From: JAVBWO01 sp036677375
GTDB taxonomy: Bacteria > Bacillota > Dehalobacteriia > UBA4068 > UBA4997
Length of the DNA stretch: 64,000 nucleotides
Assembly (NCBI GenBank): GCA_036677375.1
Contig: JAVBWO010000005.1
Span: 74,052 to 138,051, forward strand
Reading direction: 5' to 3'
Positions 23,799-35,700 of the stretch are shown piece after piece. The position numbers were made by a program, and so were the translations under genes. Under the pieces are notes generated by a model. That model made no database searches, was not told where the DNA came from, and saw only the letters and a list, made by a program, of their open reading frames with translations. Numbering within the stretch: the first letter of the stretch is position 1; every line of letters begins with the position of its first letter.

Positions 23799-26700
23799 AT
23801 GAACAGAAAACTTTTAACTGTCCTGCTCGTCATCGCCATGGTGCTGGCACTTGCACCGGCGGCTTTGGCGGCATCAACGTTTAGCGACGTTGGCGGACAT
23901 TGGGCTGAAAAAGACATCAACGCTGCCGTCAGCAGCGGCTATGTCAAAGGTTACGCCGACGGCACCTTTAAGCCCGATGCCAATATTACCCGGGCTGAAT
24001 TTGTTGCAATGGTTAATAGTGCCCTAAAAACCAGTGAAGTATCCAGCACATTATTTACCGATGTGACAAAGAGCAATTGGTATTACTCTGACGTACAAAA
24101 AGCGGTCTTTGCCTGCTATGTCAAAGGTTATGAGGACAATACTTTCCGTCCCAATAACCTAATCAGCAGAGCGGAAGCCGCGGCCATTATTTCCCGTATC
24201 GTACCGACTACCGACAATTTATCAAGCAACGCCTTAAAGAGCTTCACCGACCGCAGCTCCATCGCGGACTGGGCGGAAGAAGCCGCCGGCGCCATTGCCG
24301 ACAAAGGGTATATCAACGGGTATCCCGACGGCACCTTCCGCCCCTCCGGCAAACTGACCCGGGCGGAAGCGGTATCCATCATTAACCGCATTTTGAGCAA
24401 TGAAACCATCATCTCCAAAAAAACCGTTCTGAAGGCTGATAAAGACACCATTAACTACGGCATTTATGTGGGCGGCGTCGAAGTAGCTTCCTCTGTGGCA
24501 GAAGGTTCTGTTACCATCGACGACAGTATGATCCTGTCCACCATAAAGGTCTTAGGCGGTGGTTCCAATACCGTTGAGGTCAAAGATTCTTTGGTTGCCG
24601 TAATGAACTCCAACAAAGACGGCGGCGATCCTGTTAGAATCCAAATGATCGGCAATACCACCATCCAAGAACTGAACATCTTCCAGGATACCATTTTGGA
24701 TGAGGAAGACCTGACCGGCGCCGGCGTGGTGAACGCTTATATTGACGGCGACGACGTCAGCGAAGTCGAAGTCAGCGGCACCATTGCCAATCTGACCGTC
24801 AGCAAAGCCTGCAAGATCGTGGTGAAAAAAGGCGGGCATATTGAAAACATAACCGTCAATGTAAAAGGCGTTGTCATTGAAGTGGAAGACGGCGGCTATG
24901 TCGGCACCGTTACCACCAATGGCAATACCAAGCTGAGAGGCAAAGAAGCCATCCAGCACCTGATCGTCAACAACGGCTCCGATGACACCTATGTCACCGA
25001 ACCGGAAAAGATCACCATCAACGACGGTACCGCTAAGGAAGAAACCACCAGCACATCCTCGGGCGGCGGCGGTGGTTCCAGCGGCGGCAGCACAAAAACT
25101 TATATCGCAGCACCCACAGGCTTCGCCTTAACTAATGTACATGGCGACTACACCTTCTCCTGGACCAACGATACCGAAGCGGCCAGCTACACTGTGAATA
25201 TCACAAAAGCGGACGCTACAGTTCTGGCATCTAATATTACCGTTAACAGAGATACCGTTACCGGCAAAGCCTCTATTGATGTAGACCAGGCTTTGGCGGC
25301 TTTCCTGGCCTCCGCGGCCGCGGACGGGGGCGGAGATTTAACCGTTTCGATTACTTCTGTTCCTGCCACGACTTCATCCAAATACTCAAATACGGCTACG
25401 CAAATCTTGAAATTGTTAGCTCGCCCGGCTCCTACCCTGGATTCTACAAATGTGGAATTGAATTGGAGTGCAATTGCAAATGCCACAGAATATCAGCTGT
25501 CGGTTGACTCCGTATTACAGGACACCATCGCCATTACGGATTCCTTGAATGCAGCAATCGGAAGTTACCTGACGAACACCAACCAGGAATATGCATTCCA
25601 GTTAACCGCCGTGGGCGACGCCGCGACCTTCCATATCTCCAGCGCATGGTCCAAGACCATTGTCAAATTGTCTGAGGATGCCATCACCGGCTTGGCATTG
25701 ATTCAAAAAGCCGATGGCAACTATTACATGACCTGGGATAATATAAGTGGCAACAACGGTTATACCTTATCCACCAACATTGCCGGTGACAGCACCGTAG
25801 AACTGGCGCAGGATGTAAACGAATACCTGATTCCCGCGAGCTGGTTCAACAAAAACATGAATGTCATTGTCACCGTAGACGCCGAAGATTTTACCGCCAA
25901 TACTTGGACCGTCGGCGGCAATGTCACTTACGCTACCCATGGCGTTAACGGGCCTGCCGCTCCCAGTCCTTACAGCACAGGCACCGCAGCCAACCCCTTC
26001 CTGGTCAGTTGGGAAAAGGTCACTTTGGCCACCAACGACTATGAAGTAAAAATCAATGATACCGAAGTACAAGATTTGAGTTCCAAAATCTCCCTTGACG
26101 CAACTTCAAAAGTCTATACCATTGATTTGGCGTCTGATTTTGCCGCTCTTCCCGCCGGTTCCTATACTGTTTCCGTAAGGGCCAAGGCAAGATTGACCGG
26201 CACCGAAGACTTTATCCTGCCTTCCGATTGGGCAGCTGCTACTAGCGCAGCAGGCAGTGATACCGTCAAGACTTACCAAGTCGTGAAACTGGATGCAGTC
26301 GACACCTTCTCAGTTGACCAAAGCGGCGTCAATGACATGCTGCAATGGAACGACATCACCAGCGGCACCATAGATGCGACAACTCCCGTTACCGGCATCA
26401 CCGCGGATGTGGACTATGACTTTAGTCTGGTTGATCCCGCAAGCGGCACCTTCAATCCCGCTACTGATATCGTTTCTGAAGAAACCGCAGAACACACCTT
26501 TAACCCCAATCTCGATGGCAGCACCACCATTTATGTCCGTGCCACCAGCGCAGATCTCTTTATGCGTTCGTCCGATTGGGCCTCCGTCACCTTGAGCCGT
26601 CTGGCACAGCCCAGCCTGACTTTGACGGAACCCGCCAATGATTACACAGACATTGACAGTTTCAGCAATCCCAGCCGCCGTGTTACCCTGACCATAGGGA

Positions 26701-29700
26701 CCGTAACCGACGCCACCAGTAGTGTTCTCAAGAAAGGCACTGACGCACTAGCCACAGCCGCCGCTACCCCCGCCACGGCGGATATCACGGCTGATTTCCA
26801 AGTGGCAGCCGGCAATACCGTAACCTATACCTGTCAGGCTTTCGGCTTTGGCAGCTCTACCTCGGATACTGTTGCCCCCGGCGGCACACTGTATCTGAAT
26901 TCTGTCCTGAAGTCCCAGGATATCAAACGTCTGGCGGCTCCCACCGGTTTTGCCATTAGCCGCGATTACACCAATGCGGTGGCGCCGTTTAATACGGAAA
27001 ACACTAAACTGGGTTCCCTGGAAAGACAGTACATCGTAAACTGGAATTCCATTACTGATAACAACGGTTATCTGGTAAAAGCACCCAACATGACCGCGTT
27101 CAATACCGGTAAAGATACCAATTCTTGGACGCTGCCCGCTGGCTGGCGTGATACGAAGAGTCATTACAGCAATATCATGCTTGCCGCGGTAGGCAAGGTA
27201 GATAGCTTCATTCTTTCTTCTTATCCTGCCGACGTATGCAATAGCCTTGGTGTTCAGGCTATTTACACCAAACCCGTTTTGCTTGCACCTGTTATCGATC
27301 ATGATTATTTCGTGAAGCTGTCCACAGCAGACCCCTCATTATCTGAGGTAAGCACGTATGACCTCATGGTTACCTATACCGACGGTCAAAACAATACCAG
27401 CGATGTGACTCCTGATAGTGGTGTGCAAGGCCTTGACAAAGCCGCCACCGTTGATTTAAGTGGTGTTTTTCAAAATAACAACGGCACCTACAAGGTCTAT
27501 GTTCGCACCGCCGATATCATCACAACAGGAAACAGCACACTGGGTTCCACCTGGAGCGAACCGTTGGTCATCACCAACAACCGTTTGATAGCTCCCACCA
27601 TGTCTCTTACCACCAGCACCGATCCTGCCACCTTGGCGGAAGCCGTCACCTTGAACTGGAACGATCCTAATTCCACGGTCACCGACGAGGAATATGTCGT
27701 GACGGTTGACGGAGCGGAACAAGCTCCCACCAGCGGTAACAGCATGATTATTACTGGCTTGGTAGCCGGTAAATCTTCCTTTGACATCAGTATCAAGGCA
27801 ACTACCGATACCTTCGGCTGGCTGGATTCTGAACTTGCTACCCAAGAAGTAACCCGCCGGGCCACGCCTACCGTCACGGTTGCCGACAATGCTTCCACCA
27901 TCGTAACCATTGCGGGCAGCGATACAGACGTAGCCAACGGTGATGTAGACAGCTACTACCTTATCGGCGGCGCTTCCTTTATGGATGGCACCAACCAGAT
28001 CACTGCCGACGTCACCAACATCTTCAACAATCCTAACGATACTTCCGTCACTTATGCCGCGGTCATCAAAGGCAATGACACCAACTTCGTATTGCCTTCC
28101 GCCATCGGAAGCCTCACCGTCCGCCGGCTGCCCACACCAAGCGATGTCACCTTGGCCGGTACTTATGACAATTACAGCATCGCCTGGGATAACGGCTCAC
28201 TCAGCGTCAACGGCTTCAAAGTGTTCTTAAACGGCAACAACCCGCCTGCCAAGACCACAGCCGCCGGCGTCTTCAGCGTAGCCGCCAACAGCACCTGGAT
28301 GCCCATCAACGATTCCACCAACTCCATCCAAGTGCAGGCCTTGGGCGATATCGCAACAGGCGTTCTGGATTCCCAAAAGAGCGCGAACCTTCAGATCGTC
28401 TGCCCGAAAGCACCGACCAATGTGGCCCTCTCCACCTTGGGCGTCTTGACCTGGAACGGCTTGGACGGCACCAAGTATATGGTGGACAGTATCACCAAAG
28501 ATGGTACAGCGATCACTGATTATGAAGGTTTGGATCTGTCCGGCTTGTACACCGTTGTCGGCACTTCCTCCGGCTCCATTGATATTAGTGCCATTATGGA
28601 AGCTAACGGCACCGGATTATACGGTGTGACCATGAGAGCGGTTGAAAACCTGGCTCCCGCGACCAAGATTATGGGTTCGGTGACCACAGCTCCTGCTACC
28701 CAGACCATCCATGTGGCTACGGCTCCGACCTTGAGCGGGATTACCCAAAGTTCGAATCCTACACCCGGCGCGGTAGATTTTCTCCTGCCCACGGATGCTG
28801 ATACCGCGAGCTTCACGGTGACCATTACACCGCCCGGCGCTCCCACAGGAACCATCAATCTCACTGCCACGGCGCCTTCCACGACGCTGTCCCTGAGTCT
28901 TTCCACCTACTTTAGCAGTCCTGGACTCTACACCATCAATATTGAACCCAACGCAGTGCCGGGTTCCTTAGACGGCGATCCTTTCTCCTTTACGGTAGAG
29001 AAATTGACAACGCCTACCGTAGAGATCAAGAATGCCAGCGTTCACCTGTACTGGCCGGCGGCAAATCTTTCTGACGAAGCCAGCTACTACACTGTTGTCA
29101 ATAATAATGATCACACCAAGACCTATACCGTACAGGCCTGCGGTGCTGACTTAGTTCCCGGCGTCGGTTATTTCCATGTTGACATCACGGCCGACTGTGT
29201 AGCCGGTGAAACACCAACATACACCGTATCCCGCACCGGCGGCACCGACAATACCGACCCGGACACCATCGTTAATTTCACCCTGTCCTCCAACGGTGTG
29301 CTGAAGCAGGTCATACGCCTGGCTAATGTAGACGCCACCAGCTTAGTCATCACAGAAACTCTTGAAGCAGACTGCAGCCAAAGCTACACCCTCAGCTGGG
29401 ATGATGTTGCAGATGCTTTAGGCTATGCCACAGTAGAAGGCGCCACCGAGACGGCTATCACCATGCCTTATACCCTTACCCCCGTGGCGGGCCAAAGCAG
29501 CAGCCTCTCGATGATTGCCACCGGCAGCACCGACTCCAACGACAATCCCTATTATGTGAAGAGCGCTACACCTACCACTGCCAGCATCTCCGCTTTGGGC
29601 GCTATCGCGGAAGCCGAATTGAACGGCAATACTGCCAACTGGACGCCGCAAGGCGCAGGCCAACAATTCCAATTCCGCGTCCTGAAATTGGACGGCGCTA

Positions 29701-32700
29701 TCAGCACCGATGTAACGGCTACTTTTGGCGCTGATTTACCGCAAAACACGACTTTAACCTTAAAAGACTTGTCCGCTACCATCAACAAGATCAAGGCTGA
29801 CGGCGATCCTGACAGCAGCTACGCCATTCAGGTCCGCTCCAAGGGCAACCTGGTTGCCGCAAACGGCGCGCTGGTCATCCCTGGCCCCTGGAAGACCATT
29901 AAAGGCGTTTCCGATCTTGTTACCGTCAACACCAGCAATGAATGGGATGTAACCTTCACGGTAGTGGATTCCGTTGATGATACCACTCCCATCAACGGCG
30001 CTCATGTCGCTATCACCCTTAACGGCACCACCTATGAGGGAACCGCGGCAAACGACAGTAATGAAGTAACCCTGACCCTGCCCGGCGGCAACTATGATGC
30101 GGGCAACGTCGTTGTTACCGCTACTGCGGACGATTATGACGATTTGACAGAAAGCAATGGCGCTGCGATTAATATTGGTGCAGATTTCGCCAGCACCGGT
30201 GTGGAAATCGCCTTGGATCTCTCCGAAGTCACTTATGCCTTCACCGTCACCGGCGAAGCGGAGGACGATACCGTTGGCGATATCATCATCACCTCGGCTG
30301 ACGGCCTTACCCCAGTAGGCACCGCTACCATCAGCGGCAAAGCGGCCAGCATCAATCTCTTGCCCGGCGACTACGCTTGCACGCTGGATGCCACCTATGG
30401 CGCAAGCTATCCTTACGCAGCAGTTGCCAGCACTCCCTTCACGGTTGTGAGAGAGTCTGCTAAGACTGCCGACGCCGCTTCGGATAACGCTTCCGCCATC
30501 TCGCTTACCAAGATCACCTACAATACGACCTTCGTGTTTAACGGTTCTAGCGATTCGCCGGTGAAAGATGTGACCTTCAGCCTGACCGGGCCCACCACGG
30601 TAACCGGTCAAAACGTCACCAGCACCGTGAACCATGTACAGCTCGCTTTATTACCCGGTTCCTACAGCCTGAGTGCCAGTAAAACAGGATATGACGTTTA
30701 TACCGACACCTTCAGCGTTCCTGACGCTGACAGCCTGATCGAAAGCGATCTGACTTTGCTTGACAGCTCCGATATTCAGTTCACCGTGAAGAGCGGCACA
30801 CTGAATCTCACCGGCGCTACCGTTAAGATCTTCAACGCAACAGATGACGTCGCTACGGCAACACCTGTAAAGACCTTGACTACCACAGACGGCATCGCTA
30901 CCTGCAGCGACATCCTGCCCTATGGCGACTACCAATATGTGGTCACCGCCGGCACCAATTACCTGGAAGGAAGCGGTACCTTTACCCTGAGCAGCACTTC
31001 GGTCATCAGTGAAACCATCGACCTGAAACTGCCTGTTTCCATCACCGTGAAGAGCGGCACTACCGATACCATCAGCACCGCAAGCTTCACCGGTATCGAC
31101 GCTCCCACCTATGATGCCGTTAGCAAAACTTATACCATCAACTTAGATGCGGGCACCTACAGTGTTCAAGCTAGCGCAGGCACCTATACGGCGCAAACGC
31201 AAACTCTAACCGTTGCGGATGGCGGCATCCTGGATTACACCTACGATATGACCAGCAAGGCTACTATCGTTTCTAAGAAGTCCGGTACTCTCTTCCCCGG
31301 CGTAAGCATCGCGGTTACTGGTAACGGCTCCACCAAGACCGGCACAACCGCCGGTGCCACCGCCAGCGTTGACTTCGAACTCACGGACGGCAGCTATGGT
31401 TATAGCGCGCAATATCCGGGTCTAGCCGCTGTGGTAGACCAGCCCATTACCTTCACCGTTGCCAATGGCGGCGTCTCCGCTTCCGACCAAGGCAAACTCA
31501 CGGTGATCATGTTTGAAGACACCAGTGCGAAATTTGACGTTGACTTTGGCCTAACGGTAGACGGCGCGGCGGCAACCTCCGGTTCCGTCAGCATTGACGG
31601 CGGCACCCCCGTCGATCTCGATGCGGCGGGCGAAGCCCTCTTCAGCCTGACAGCCGGCAGCCACACCTACAGCGTGACCTACGGCGGCAATACGGTCGTC
31701 TCTTCCAAGAGCTTCACCGTCACCGCCAGTGGTACTGTTCAAGATGTTCCTGTAGCTCTTTACACCGTATCCCTGAACCTGGTGGACGGCAGCAGCAATC
31801 CTGCAACTGATTTGGATGACGTTACTGCTTCTTTGGGCGGCTTCACTGCGGTGCGCACTTCTCCCACCGGAAACACCTATGCAGTAGTGGTAGCAGGCGG
31901 CAGCGCCTATACTTACACCGTGAGCGACGCGGCAGCCAGTAACAAATATGCCACGCTGAATCTCACCACATCTACCATCAGCGCGGCAACCAGCATCAAT
32001 GTTCTCATGGCCAAACAAACCTATGACGTCACCTTCACCATCACAGACGGTACGGGCGATGGCGTAGGCGGCGCACAGATCACCGTTTATACGGATGCAG
32101 GCGGCAATACGGTTTACGGCACCTACACCACCAATAGCGCCGGTCAATATGTGGTATCCGGTGTAGCACCCACCGATTATTGGTTCAAAGTGACCAAAGA
32201 TGGTTATGAAGCTTCCGCCATTACAGCGTTTACCGTAGCCAACAGCAATACTCCGGTAGCTTTGGCCTTGGCGGCGACTGCCAACAAGACCGTTGAGTTC
32301 ACCGTGAATTCCGGTACTGTTACTTCGATGAAGAATGTGGATATCACCATCAAGAAAGCCGGCACCACTCTGGATACCATCAATACCACCAATACCGGTA
32401 TCGGCATCAAGACTCTGCTCTTGGGTGATTACACCTACTCCGTTTCCGTTGCCGGCTATACCGCCGTCACGGATGCGCCCTTCACCGTAACAAGCAGCAC
32501 CAGTCTGGTAGAGATTCCGCTGACCATTCCGGTAACCGTTGCGGTAACCAGTGGCAGTACCAAGATCGCCGACGCGGTATTCCAAAACAGCGGTGCGACC
32601 TTGACGCCTACTGCTTTTGACCCTGCAACAGGCAAATATACCTTTGCCATGGCAGCCGGCACCTACACGCTGGATGTTACCAAGACCAACTATAATGCGA

Positions 32701-35700
32701 ATCAGGTGGCACTCACCGTAAATACTACCGGCGATCAGACCGCGTATGCCGTTACCATGACTTCCAACGCCAGCTTCCATGCCACTTATGACGGCAATGC
32801 CTTGGGCGGCGTAGAAATCAAAAACGGCGGCAGCACCATTGCCACTACGGCAGACGGCACCGGTATCGCCACAGCGGCTTTGACAGACGGCACTTACACT
32901 GTTACCGCGGTGAAGACCTATTATGTTTCCAGTAACGCCACGAGCTTCAACGTTACCGTGACCAACGGCGTGGCTTCTCCTGCCACCACCGATATTATCA
33001 TGGCTGCACAAACAGGTGCTTTGCTGCCTGTTCAATTTACGGTCAATCTGGACGGTGGCGACCCCGTAGCCAGTAAAGCAGTCTTTGAGATCAGTACCGT
33101 GGGCGGCACCGCTCAACCCAATGCCACGATTACTTCCGGGAATACCGTAAGCACTAACCTGGTGGCCGGCGCTTATACCTACACCCTGAAGTATGACGGC
33201 AAAGCGGTGAAGACCGGCAGCTTTGATGTGGTAGCCGTTACCGGCGCCACAGTGCCCGCCATCTCCTTAAGCACCCTGAACTTCCATGCTACCGATGCCG
33301 TGGGCGGCGCCGATATTGCCAATGTCAATATCAACGTCGGCGGCTTCGATATTACTACAGAATCGGATGGTACCGCTTCCATCATCTTAGCAACGACAGC
33401 AAGCTACAGCTTCACGGCTACCCATACCGATTACCAAACCGTGACGCAAACCGGTACTTCTCCCTTTAACTTCACAATGGCGACCAACACCTACAGCGCC
33501 AATTTCAAGGTTCATAAGGACAGCTTGAGCGGCGACGGCATCACCGGAGCGACTATTAAGGTCTACAGCAATTCCGGTTTGACCACCCAAGTAGGCAGCG
33601 ACCTGACCACCGCCGATCTGGGTTCGGCCACCTTATCCAGTCTGGCTCCCGGTCAATATTGGTACACCATTGAGAAGACCGGCTATACCACGACCTATAA
33701 CAGTTCGACCCCCGGCACCTTCACGATCGGAAGCGCCGATAAAACAGTGGAAGTTTATCTGACCACCATTGTGCCCGCTACCACCTATCCCATCACCTTC
33801 AGCATCGCAGGCGGCGTTACCGGTAATATCTATGCGGGTTCCGATCAAACCAGCGGTACTGCCTTAAATTCCAGCGCTGTAGGCAATACCAATGTGGTGC
33901 AATTAGCAGCAGGGGATTATACCTTCTATGCCGCGGCGCAAAGCGGTTATGAAGAAGTCATTCAAAACTTCACCGTTACCGATGCCGGTAAGACCGTCAC
34001 CGTCGGCCTCACCGTTCCTTATACGGTAACCGTCACCAGCGGCAGTACTGAAGTGAGCGGCGCCACCGTAACCTTGGGCGGCGCGGCTCCCGACAGTGTA
34101 AACGGCAATGTCTACACCTTCAGCGTAGCGGCCGGCGCCAATACCTTGTCTGTCACAAAATCCCCCTACACTGCACAAACCAGCATTGCCGTAAATCCCA
34201 GTGCCGGTGTAGAAACTGGTAAAGCAGTCAACCTGGTAGCTCCCATCAGCTTCAATGCCGTTAACGTAGGCAATGCAGCCTTAAGCGGCGTACAGTTCAT
34301 CCTTACGAAGGGCGGGGCCGATTATACCGGCACCACCGGCGTAGACGACGGTACCGCTTCCATTAACCTAGAAGACGGTGTGTATAGTCTGGAAGCCACC
34401 AAGACCGGTTATGTGCCGGTAACCATGATCAATGTCACTGTAACAGGCGGTGTTCTCACTTCCAACCCGGTGAAAGCAGTCATGGTTGTCAACAATGAAA
34501 CTCTTTACAATGTCACCTTCCACATTAGCAGCGCTATCGCTGCTAATGTGGACATCACGGTAGACGGAACATCGCCTACCACCATCCCGGCGGGAGATAT
34601 CGACAGTACTCCCACCCTTTCGCTGGTTGCCGGTACCCACAGCTTTAGTGCCGTAGCCTCTGGCTACACCGTCACACCCAGCAGCTTTACAGTTCCCGTA
34701 AGCAGCGATCCTCTGACGGTAGATCTTACCGCGACGGCGGTTCCCATTGAAACCCAATCAGTCGTTTTCGTTGTTACCAGCGGCTCAACCGCTATTAACA
34801 ATGCCACCATTTCCCTGACGCCCACAGGCGCCAGCGGCAGCGCCACTACCTTGACCAATTTGAGTGGCACCAGCGCCTACAGCAATGAAGATGTGGAATA
34901 TGGTGAGTACAACTACTCCGTTGCCGCCAGCGGTTATCCCACTGAAACCGGGACGATTACAGTAGATGGCGATCCTGATCCCTTCAGCTTAGCGGTCGCC
35001 ATGGAGATTCCTTATAGCGTTCTCGTTACTAGCGGCGGCACTCCTGTTGATGCGGCTTCGGTAACCATAGACGGGCACACCGAAAGCACCGGTTCCGACG
35101 GCGTAGCGGAATTTAGTGTTGCCAACGGTACCTATAATATCGCCGTCAGCAAATCAGGCTATGTCAGCACTACCGTTTCCGGCGTCGCCATCAGCTCCAC
35201 CGGCACCACTCCGGTTGCTTTGCTTTCCGACAACATTGTGATGAAGTTTGTAGACAGCGCCTTGAATCCTCTGGGAGGTGTCACAGTAAATGTAGGAGGT
35301 AACTCCTATGTCACCGATGACATCAACGGACGTATCTCGGTACCTGACCTGGCCGATGGCGATTATTCCTACACCGCTACGAAAGATACCTACACCACCA
35401 GCACCGGTTCCTTCTGGGTAGAAGGCGGCGATACTAACCTGCCCGCAGACGGCATCGTAATGGCTTTAAGTCCTTCCGCTACTTACGCCGTTACGTTCAA
35501 CATAGCAGGCCCAGTAACAACCGATATTCCGGTGATCATCGACGGTGTTCCCGAAACCCTTTCCGATGGTGAATCGGTCAATCTTTGCCTGAACAACCAC
35601 AGCTACTATGTGGAAGCCACCAGCGAATATGAAGCAACGGGCATCCATTATTTCACCGTTGACGGCGAAGAGACGGTCAATATTACCTTAGTGGCCGTTC

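Noticed and set aside
29760..33116. Long antisense open frames (up to 521 codons) opposite the giant surface-protein gene
   Set aside because: They mirror the Thr/Ala/Gly/Val codon bias of the real gene, are Gly/Arg-rich and low in motifs, and have no ribosome binding sites.
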